Origin: CAYHSY01 sp964359435
GTDB lineage: Bacteria > Patescibacteriota > Minisyncoccia > UBA6257 > JAUSGH01
Assembly (NCBI GenBank): GCA_964359435.1
Contig: CAYHSY010000057.1
Span: forward strand, 1 to 5,145
DNA length: 5,145 bases
Reading direction: 5' to 3'
Positions 1 to 4,801 of this stretch are shown here, piece by piece (positions within the stretch are counted from its first letter, which is position 1; each line of letters starts with the position of its first letter). The translations under genes were made by a program, and so were the position numbers. The notes under the pieces were generated by a model. That model was not told the DNA's origin and did no database searches. It was given only the letters and a program-made list of their open reading frames with translations.

Positions 1-498
1 GTAGCCGATGAAAAGTCCGCCGAGTACCAGAGCGGTGCCGGTGTCCGGCTGGGCCAAAACCAACACGATGGGCACGGCAGTATAAATCACCGGCACAAAT
101 AAGGTGCGCAGATGGGCAATGCCAATATGGCGGCGAGCCAGATAAAAAGACAGCACAATAATAAGCGCGACTTTGGCCAATTCCGACGTTTGCAGGTTAG
201 CCGGACCAACCACGATCCAACTCCTCGCGCCGCGGATGGTGGGGGCTATGAAGAGTGTCAAAATCAGTAAAGCCAGGGCGCCTAAATATAGGCCGAAAAC
301 TACGCTGCGGTATCTGAAAAACGGACGAACATTGATCAGGGAAAGCACGAAAATAACCGCAATGGCTACTCCAAGCCAAGCGAGTTGCGGTTTAACATAG
401 TTACCGGGAATGCTCCAAAGCGAAATCACGCTCACTCCAATGAGAATCCCGATCGGAATCAAAAGGCCGAAATCGATTTTTTTAAGATAAGAAAGCAT
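1..498 (-). CDS. rodA: RodA/FtsW/SpoVE-family peptidoglycan polymerase, N-terminal part (cut by window edge)
   Basis: The reading frame is open from an ATG at 498 to base 1, giving 166 residues of a family usually about 370-400 long. Several hydrophobic stretches are visible (roughly residues 11-30, 41-55, 66-85, 107-121, 134-150). Family motifs are clear: RGARSW (89-94), LQTSELAK (102-109; LQPSELAK is the usual form, so Pro is replaced by Thr here) and QPDTGTA (150-156; usual QPDLGTA). SEDS proteins are integral membrane glycosyltransferases that polymerise lipid II into glycan strands, RodA working in the elongation complex with a class B PBP. RodA rather than FtsW is favoured by the short N-terminus and the RGARSW region, but the distinction is not certain from half a protein. 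The 75-bp gap to the upstream same-strand gene at 574-1338 suggests co-transcription. No convincing Shine-Dalgarno precedes the ATG. Confidence 0.9.
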   Translation of the reverse strand, partial: MLSYLKKIDFGLLIPIGILIGVSVISLWSIPGNYVKPQLAWLGVAIAVIFVLSLINVRPFFRYRSVVFGLYLGALALLILTLFIAPTIRGARSWIVVGPANLQTSELAKVALIIVLSFYLARRHIGIAHLRTLFVPVIYTAVPIVLVLAQPDTGTALVLGGLFIGY

Positions 499-573
499 GA
501 CAAATAGGAATTGGGGAAATAGTGGTTAAGGAATTAGCTCCATGCCTGATGCCTAGTTCCCAAAACCCATTTA

Positions 574-1338
574 CTATCTAATTACTTCCACGAATATACG
601 GGTGCGCTTGAAGTCAACGCTTGATATTTCGCCGGATCGAATTGGAATGGTAATTTTGAAAAATCTCTCCTCAAACGGCTTCAAATCAGCCACAAAGGTC
701 CGAGAGCCATTGATAAATAGACCAGAATTATCCGCAACCACGGCAAAGATATTTAACCGCGAAAGACCAAATGGATTGCTGTTCCTGGCAAGGCCCTGAA
801 CCGCAATCCCCGACATCTCCTCCCGGGTCGTTACTTCGCGCGTCTCAACCGGTGGCTTCGGAAACTTGCCGGCCTCCTCCCATAAAGGATCTCTGATCCC
901 GACTTCGCCCCGGGCAACAAGCCGCATATCAATTTCCAAAGCCGGCAAAACAATGGTTTTGATTTCGGCCGCGTAAATAAACGAACTATCGCCAATGGTT
1001 TTTAGAGGCGAACCCGCGCGGTCGTAAAGCGTCAATTCGTAACGGAATGATTTTGCCCCATAACCGCTGTTGGGATTCTGAAATTCTAAAAGTGCCGTTA
1101 CAGTGCCATCCAAGCCAAAAAATTGGGGCGGGAGCGCCTTGATGGGTTTAAGGCGTCCGATAGCGCACGGCAAGCAAGCCGGCCCGCCACAATCTATTCC
1201 CACTTCTGCTTGATTTAATTTTCCATCCGAACAACTGGGCGCCGGCCTGACTGACAAATAAACGCCGCCGGCAATTAAAGCCAATATCAATAAATAAAAA
1301 AGCCCGTAAAACAATTGTTTAATTCGGCGATTAGCCAT
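574..1338 (-). CDS. membrane-anchored extracytoplasmic protein with four-Cys motif and two beta-sandwich-like repeats, function unknown
   Basis: The product is 254 residues: a short basic N-terminus (MANRRIK), one transmembrane segment at about 8-30, and an outside domain. Right after the membrane is a cysteine motif, C36-S-D-G-x2-N-x2-E-x-G-x-D-C50-G-G-x2-C55-x2-C58. From general knowledge, similar C-DG-N-E-G-DCGG-C-C segments recur in predicted surface proteins of Patescibacteria. Two later stretches, about 77-140 and 176-233, look like repeated beta-sandwich (FxLYD-like) units; the second has an N-S-N-P run, alternating hydrophobics and an L-K-P-F-E-E-R-F-F ending. The frame stays open upstream to 1437, but the ATG at 1338 is preferred. 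It directly precedes the membrane segment, and a good -10 box lies 6 nt upstream, inside the would-be extension. It lies upstream of rodA on the same strand, which hints at an envelope role but does not prove one. Confidence 0.8.
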   Translation of the reverse strand: MANRRIKQLFYGLFYLLILALIAGGVYLSVRPAPSCSDGKLNQAEVGIDCGGPACLPCAIGRLKPIKALPPQFFGLDGTVTALLEFQNPNSGYGAKSFRYELTLYDRAGSPLKTIGDSSFIYAAEIKTIVLPALEIDMRLVARGEVGIRDPLWEEAGKFPKPPVETREVTTREEMSGIAVQGLARNSNPFGLSRLNIFAVVADNSGLFINGSRTFVADLKPFEERFFKITIPIRSGEISSVDFKRTRIFVEVIR

Positions 1339-1344
1339 GCCTTG

Positions 1345-1374
1345 ATTATAGCGTTTGAACGTACCGGAGGACAA
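1345..1374 (-). promoter_or_regulatory. sigma70-like promoter for the 574-1338 gene, apparently giving a leaderless mRNA
   Basis: Read on the minus strand, a -35 TTGTCC (1374-1369) is followed after 18 nt by a perfect -10 TATAAT (1350-1345). Only six bases (CAAGGC) separate the -10 from the ATG at 1338. A start 6-8 nt downstream of the -10 would therefore fall on or next to the A of the ATG, leaving no room for a Shine-Dalgarno. The -10 is convincing and the -35 is moderate (4 of 6). Confidence 0.6.
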
Positions 1375-1387
1375 ACTCTTTAGTTTG
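1372..1387. repeat. inverted repeat between divergent promoters, possible operator
   Basis: CAAACT (1372-1377), a CTTT spacer and AGTTTG (1382-1387) form a perfect 6-bp inverted repeat. It lies between the two divergent -35 boxes and overlaps the edge of each (1369-1374 minus, 1385-1390 plus). The position suits a regulator site acting on both promoters. A 6-bp repeat can arise by chance, and no regulator gene is visible nearby. Confidence 0.35.
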
Positions 1388-1413
1388 ACCCAAACATACA
1401 ACTCTGATAATTT
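1385..1413 (+). promoter_or_regulatory. probable promoter for the 1464-2180 gene
   Basis: A -35 TTGACC (1385-1390, 5 of 6 to consensus) is followed by GATAAT (1406-1411) at 15 nt or TAATTT (1408-1413) at 17 nt; the first matches the -10 better and the second has better spacing. The implied leader is about 40-45 nt and contains a clear Shine-Dalgarno. It is back-to-back with the minus-strand promoter at 1345-1374. Confidence 0.45.
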
Positions 1414-1463
1414 ATAGGGGTGGTTGCACATTCCCAATTATCTCTTGCTTCGGAGGTCGAAAC

Positions 1464-2180
1464 ATGCGTCATCTCGCAACTCTGGTCGCACTCCTCGTTC
1501 TCAGCCCCATTTTCTGGCACACTCCGGCCGCGATGGCCCAGGAAAACCCGCCCGAACCAGACAAAGAAGAGGCGCAGAAGCCGGAGCAAGCCGAACCGAA
1601 CGGTCCCGGAGAGGGAGAGGAAAAAACACCCGAAGCTCCGCCGGAAGACTCGACCAAACTGCTTGAGGCCATAGAAAACTCCAATGTCCTAAGCATGAAA
1701 CACGGAGAAGTCTCCTACCTGCCGGAAGCGCTCAACACCGAACTGGCCTATTGGGCCATCCTCGGCGATCGGACAGATATCCTGAACAAGGAGGAGATCG
1801 AAGAGCTCGACAAAACCGGGGTTCTCTATCTTGTCTATCTCGAGTATGTCAAGAGAGCCAGAGAGCTCCTGGATGGCGAAAACGAGGGCTGGAAAAACCA
1901 AGAAGAAGCGGTTGCCGCTTTCACAAACCACGCCTACATAGCGCGGATCAATCGATATCTGGAAACCATCAAACAGTTGGCCGACGCGGTGATCGCGTCG
2001 GCAAGCAAACTATCGCAAAAGATGCCGGATTCTCCCCGCAACACGCGGTGGCGGCAAGAAGCCGAGAAACAGTTCCATGAAAGCGTCAAGATCACTGATG
2101 CCGAACCGGATGCGCCCAAGGCCAAGCCGGAAGATACCGACAAGAAGGAAGAAACTCCGAAGGAGGAACCTTCCAAATAA
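1464..2180 (+). CDS. exported acidic helical protein of unknown function
   Basis: The product is 238 residues and I do not recognise the family. Residues 1-25 are a typical Sec signal peptide: a basic start (MRH), a hydrophobic core at about 5-17 and an A-M-A cleavage site before Gln26. The mature protein has three parts. Residues 26-64 are a Pro/Glu/Lys-rich, probably disordered segment. Residues 65-210 are predicted helical, with heptad-like stretches such as LNKEEIEELDK and the tyrosine-rich segment 118-129. Residues 211-238 are a charged Lys/Glu/Pro/Asp tail. There is no cysteine. The start is well supported by GGAGGT (1452-1457), 6 nt before the ATG. The gene has its own upstream promoter and a hairpin terminator downstream. 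The next gene encodes another exported, cysteine-free, helical protein, so the two may act together, but no function can be assigned. Confidence 0.8.
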   Translation: MRHLATLVALLVLSPIFWHTPAAMAQENPPEPDKEEAQKPEQAEPNGPGEGEEKTPEAPPEDSTKLLEAIENSNVLSMKHGEVSYLPEALNTELAYWAILGDRTDILNKEEIEELDKTGVLYLVYLEYVKRARELLDGENEGWKNQEEAVAAFTNHAYIARINRYLETIKQLADAVIASASKLSQKMPDSPRNTRWRQEAEKQFHESVKITDAEPDAPKAKPEDTDKKEETPKEEPSK

Positions 2181-2202
2181 AAACACGATCCCGACCGATC
2201 CG

Positions 2203-2238
2203 AATCTCTCAAGTCCCTAGGGGCTTGAGAGATTTTTT
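2203..2238 (+). terminator. intrinsic terminator of the 1464-2180 gene
   Basis: AATCTCTCAAG (2203-2213) and CTTGAGAGATT (2224-2234) form a perfect 11-bp stem. The ten bases between them (TCCCTAGGGG) can extend the pairing, and a run of six T (2233-2238) follows. It begins 22 nt after the stop codon. No matching T-run exists on the minus strand, so it is one-directional. Confidence 0.93.
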
Positions 2239-2253
2239 ATTTACCATTAGAAT
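2225..2253 (+). promoter_or_regulatory. promoter of the 2300-3187 gene, overlapping the preceding terminator
   Basis: A -35 TTGAGA (2225-2230, 5 of 6) and a -10 TAGAAT (2248-2253, 5 of 6) are separated by exactly 17 nt. The -35 lies inside the descending arm of the terminator hairpin and the T-run forms part of the spacer. The predicted start, near 2260, leaves a leader of about 40 nt. Confidence 0.6.
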
Positions 2254-2299
2254 ATAAGCAGCACAAAATTGCTACCGGAAGCATGTCGGAGATGCTCAA

Positions 2300-3187
2300 A
2301 TGCAAACAAAGCATTGGATGGTTTCTGCGCTGATATCGGGGTTTATCGTTACGGCCGGAATCCATGCCGACGACGATGCCGATTACGCCGCGGAAATCGA
2401 AAAAAACTTTGAAAAAGAAAGGAGAAAGGTTTCCGAATTATTCCGCGGACGGGTAAACCTGCTGCTGCACTTGAAGGCGCTGGCGCCCGATATCTGGAAT
2501 CCGGAGATAGCCACGCAATTTGAAAAATGGTCTAATGGTTATGGCCAACAGATTCTACTCGAAAACGCCCAATTGTTGACCAAAGCCAAAAGAGCCATCG
2601 ACAACTATGCCAGATTACGATCGACCGGAGAACGCCGGAAGAGATTAAATGACGCCCAAAGCGCGGTGGACGCGGTAACGATCAACAATAACAACGTCGT
2701 CTCTGACATGGCATTCATCGCCAAGCAGCTGCCAATAGCCGCCAAATTGCGAGAGATTCTGGAATGGCAGGAAATCAACCTGCCGGGAGAAGGGCCGACG
2801 AAACTGCGGAAGCTCGCCGAAGCCGAGCGGCAGCTACGCGAAGCTATGCTCGGCGACCTGAATCTCTTGGCGCAACTTTTGGAACACGTATCGACAGGCG
2901 AATCGGAAAAACTTGTGTTCGCCTCCAAATACAACGCGGAGAATGCCGTTGAGAAATCCCGTCTTGCTCTCCAGAAGGCCCAGATCGCGGCGAAAACAGC
3001 TCTGTGGCAACTGCTCGCCGGCGCGCCGCCAAACGATGAGGCGTTGCAAAAAACCATTGATGGACTCGTCGCCGCGAATATCACGGCCAATGAAGACATC
3101 ATCCAGACCACAAATCACATCGTATTCCAGATCAAGCTTTCTCCGGAATTGGAGAGTTGGTTCATAGCCGCAGGACTCAAAAAATAA
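2300..3187 (+). CDS. exported all-helical protein of unknown function
   Basis: The product is 295 residues with no family I can name. Residues 1-23 form a signal peptide (MQTKHW, then a hydrophobic core, ending I-H-A before an acidic DDDAD start to the mature chain). The remainder reads as a chain of amphipathic helices rich in Ala, Leu, Glu, Lys and Arg, for example about 28-62, 75-125, 135-160, 167-195 and 207-240, with a short Asn run (N-N-N-N near 130) between helices. A long helical bundle or coiled coil is likely. It has no cysteine and no second membrane segment, so the mature protein should be released or surface-associated. GGAG (2288-2291) lies 8 nt before the ATG. It has its own promoter (2225-2253) and ends at a hairpin facing the convergent rRNA operon. 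It shares style (signal peptide, helical, Cys-free) with the preceding gene, but no clear sequence repeat between them was seen by eye. Confidence 0.8.
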   Translation: MQTKHWMVSALISGFIVTAGIHADDDADYAAEIEKNFEKERRKVSELFRGRVNLLLHLKALAPDIWNPEIATQFEKWSNGYGQQILLENAQLLTKAKRAIDNYARLRSTGERRKRLNDAQSAVDAVTINNNNVVSDMAFIAKQLPIAAKLREILEWQEINLPGEGPTKLRKLAEAERQLREAMLGDLNLLAQLLEHVSTGESEKLVFASKYNAENAVEKSRLALQKAQIAAKTALWQLLAGAPPNDEALQKTIDGLVAANITANEDIIQTTNHIVFQIKLSPELESWFIAAGLKK

Positions 3188-3221
3188 AAAGCGCCCCAAA
3201 CGGAAGCGCTCTTTTTATTTT
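3185..3221. terminator. bidirectional terminator between the 2300-3187 gene and the rRNA operon
   Basis: AGCGC (3190-3194) pairs with GCGCT (3206-3210), with additional C/G pairs possible inside. On the plus strand it is followed by CTTTTTATTTT (from 3211). On the minus strand the same hairpin is followed by TTTTTATTTTTT (3190-3179). It can thus end transcripts from both directions: the protein gene, whose stop codon abuts it, and the rRNA operon, whose 5S gene ends about 20 nt away. Confidence 0.8.
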
Positions 3222-3230
3222 CTCCAGTGA

Positions 3231-3351
3231 ATTCCCGGCAAACCCTACTTTCCCGTCCGTCGAAACAGCTAGTATCATCGGGACATAGCGATTTCACTTC
3301 TCTGTTCGGAATGGGAAGAGGTGGTACACGCCACGCTGAATTACCGGGAAA
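3231..3351 (-). rRNA. rrf: 5S ribosomal RNA
   Basis: About 121 nt on the minus strand. The terminal helix is TTCCCGG (3350-3344) with CCGGGAA (3238-3232). Internal landmarks include CCATTCCGAACAGAGAAGTG, which matches the conserved loop B/C region (CCGAAC...GAAGTGAAA in most bacteria), and AGTAGGG near the 3' end. It is the last gene of the rRNA operon, about 98 nt after the 23S 3' end. Ends are set from the terminal helix and may be off by one or two bases. Confidence 0.95.
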
Positions 3352-3438
3352 TCACCGGAGGAAACATAAATATGCCCAATTGCTTATTTTCAGTGCTTTA
3401 ATGATCGGTTTTACCAATTATGGATCTAATCATAACCT

Positions 3439-3456
3439 ACTCTCTTAAAAGAGAGT
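3439..3456 (-). other. hairpin at the 23S 3' boundary, probable processing element
   Basis: ACTCTCT (3439-3445) and AGAGAGT (3450-3456) form a perfect 7-bp stem with a TAAA loop. It falls where the 3' strand of 23S helix 1 is expected to end. No U-run follows on the minus strand, so it is not a terminator. The spacer from here to 5S (3352-3438) is AT-rich and holds no tRNA or other gene that I can see. Confidence 0.45.
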
Positions 3457-3688
3457 GCGTACGGTCTATTAGTAATTCTCGGCTTAAACCCTTACGGGCC
3501 TTACACCTAGAGCCTATCAACGTAGTAGTCTTCTACGGACCGCGCTCCTTGCGGAGCAACGTCTAATCTTGGGCTGGGCTTCGCGCTTATATGCTTTCAG
3601 CGCTTATCCCTTCCGAACATAGCTACCCAGCAGTTCAGTTGGTACCAAAGCTGGTAGACCAGAGGTTCGTTCAATCCGGTCCTCTCGT

Positions 3689-4442
3689 CAAGTTATCACA
3701 TATCACTATGTGCTCAGACTATATCTTCACCCCGCTTAGCGGGGGTCGGCATATCAATAGGACTTAAAAGCCCTATTCCGGCCCAACAAAAAAGTTGGAC
3801 CAAGTCGTTACGGGGTTAAATCTAAAATCTTTAACAGATCTTCTTGGGTTTTTTTCCTTTTAGTTACATAATTATGGGTTTGAATCATAAGTATGTAATT
3901 TAAAAGTTTACGCAGGTCTTTTTTAGTTAGTTTATTACCTTGTTTATTAGACAATAAGTAGGCGGCGCTCAACAGCACTTTCGCCTGCTTTTCTTTAAAT
4001 CTAATAAAGGGTTTTAAATCTTCCAAGATTTTACGAACTTGCGCAAAACCATTAATCCGCAGCTCAGTCATGCCATCATTGCGGCGCGAAATATATCCGA
4101 TGCCAAATACTTTACGTATCCAGTACAGATATTTTTCGTGACGACTATCTTGATAAAAACAAATAGTCAGCATAAATCTTCGTTTCAAAGCGCCGTCTTT
4201 GCGCTTTTTGATCTGAAGCATTAAACTGCCATCGCCATCAAGAAACCCGGCAATGTACGCCGCTTCAATTTTAGATAAACTTCCCACGGTATTGTCTGTT
4301 AAATTTCTGGTCCTCAAGTTAATTGTACCACTATTGAAGAACCGACCACAATAATGGCTATCAACGAACCAAAACTTTAACAGATTCCACCGTTATTAGC
4401 CGATTTGTCAGTCCGAATTGCTCCGGACAGTAGCAAAATTTT
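3689..4442 (-). mobile_element. group I intron in the 23S sarcin-ricin loop (after U2656), carrying a homing endonuclease gene
   Basis: It is 754 nt and interrupts AGU|ACGAGAGG. Boundaries follow group I rules: the upstream exon ends in U and the intron ends in G. A P1 hairpin is visible: exon UAGU (4446-4443), loop AAAAUUUU, intron GCUA (4434-4431), with the U.G wobble at the splice site. Other elements are a P2-like stem (4411-4428, GCAA loop), a P-like motif CGGTGGAATC (4392-4383), R-like ACCCCGTAACGACTT (3816-3802), small stems at 3783-3798 and 3756-3777 (P7.1/P7.2 position), P3 as TCGGC (4403-4399) with GCCGA (3750-3746), P8 (3730-3744), the S element GAAGATATAGTC (3728-3717) and ωG at 3689. 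Extra hairpins between R and P3' suggest subgroup IA. P4-P6 were not resolved. The endonuclease gene fills the region upstream of R. Confidence 0.9.
3808..4317 (-). CDS. LAGLIDADG homing endonuclease, single-motif, I-CreI-like
   Basis: The product is 169 residues with one LAGLIDADG motif, Y21-IAGFLDGDG-30, so it should act as a homodimer. D29 corresponds to catalytic D20 of I-CreI (163 residues). Further similarity to I-CreI, recalled from its sequence, covers G-I-G-Y-I-S-R-R (72-79; G-V-G-Y-V in I-CreI) and LKPFIRFKEKQAKVLL (101-116) against LQPFLKLKQKQANLVL, which places K108 at the active-site K98. Such enzymes cut intron-less alleles and so drive intron homing. The frame starts with TTG at 4317 with no clear ribosome-binding site. 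It is open upstream to 4392 without ATG, GTG or TTG, and GTG at codon 11 is an alternative start. The stop codon at 3810-3808 lies within the intron's R element. The gene is AT-richer than its neighbours, which fits horizontal spread. Confidence 0.92.
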   Translation of the reverse strand: MRTRNLTDNTVGSLSKIEAAYIAGFLDGDGSLMLQIKKRKDGALKRRFMLTICFYQDSRHEKYLYWIRKVFGIGYISRRNDGMTELRINGFAQVRKILEDLKPFIRFKEKQAKVLLSAAYLLSNKQGNKLTKKDLRKLLNYILMIQTHNYVTKRKKTQEDLLKILDLTP

Positions 4443-4504
4443 ACTAGGATCGACTGCCCTCAAACGTTAACGCCTGCAACAGGTAGAGACCAACCTGTCT
4501 CACG

Positions 4505-4801
4505 CAAAACTCAACTATTACTAATTGTTTGGACTATACCATCCTCCCGAAATACTTCGGGGGGTTGACGTGTTAGCCCGATTCGCCCGCTAGCCAAATC
4601 AAACTCCTCTCGCCGAGGCGAGAAAGTCTCTACGGGGTCACTCCGATAATTATCGGGGGACTTCCCTCGGTATTATCCTAACATATGACAGGTTGTTTGC
4701 ATATGAAGGACTCCACCGATATGAGTCAACTTATTCGAATCGCTTTACAGCGATAAGCCGCCGTGTGTATTGATGTCGAACTAACCTTGGGTTCTTTTTT
4801 G
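4505..4801 (-). ncRNA. ORF-less group I intron in 23S after U2593 (I-CreI intron site)
   Basis: It is 297 nt between exon ...AACCGU and CGUGAGACAG..., which is E. coli U2593|C2594. The exon ends in U and the intron ends in G (complement of 4505). Core elements are P-like CGGTGGAGTC (4718-4709), R-like ACCCCGTAGAGACTT (4638-4624), a TCTCGC/GCGAGA stem (4608-4623) at the P7.1 position, P3 as GTTGAC (4730-4725) with GTCAAC (4569-4564), a P8 hairpin CCCGAA/TTCGGG (4546-4561) and S element GGTATAGTCC (4540-4531). A palindrome at 4643-4656 may form a P6-region hairpin. P1 may be CCGU with GCGG about 40 nt downstream, but this is weak. No ORF of useful length is present, so splicing may be autonomous while mobility needs an enzyme from elsewhere. 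Confidence 0.88.

Noticed and set aside
499..573. Promoter for rodA in the 75-bp gap (TTAACC-17-TATTTG on the minus strand)
   Set aside because: The -10 matches poorly and would place the start inside the coding region; readthrough from the upstream gene is simpler.
1339..1437. N-terminal extension of 33 residues on the 574-1338 gene, starting at 1437
   Set aside because: It lacks a ribosome-binding site, would put a polar stretch before the membrane anchor, and runs through a good -35/-10 pair that serves the ATG at 1338.
1689..2212. Minus-strand open frames opposite the 1464-2180 gene
   Set aside because: They show no start signal, have Ser-rich or hydrophobic shadow composition, and the plus-strand gene explains the region.
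2605..3111. Open frame of 168 codons on the minus strand opposite the 2300-3187 gene
   Set aside because: It is Ser/Arg/Ala-rich shadow coding with no ribosome-binding site. The plus-strand gene has a signal peptide, ribosome-binding site, promoter and terminator.
3352..3438. tRNA or small gene in the 23S-5S spacer
   Set aside because: No cloverleaf, TTCGA-type T-loop or CCA end could be found; the spacer is short and AT-rich.
3227..3448. Open frame across the 5S gene and spacer on the plus strand
   Set aside because: The sequence is 5S rRNA on the opposite strand; the frame is accidental.
3689..4801. Archaeal-type bulge-helix-bulge or group II introns
   Set aside because: Exon-terminal U, intron-terminal G, and R and S core motifs fit group I. 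There is no GUGYG start, domain V or reverse transcriptase, and no bulge-helix-bulge motif is needed to explain the boundaries.
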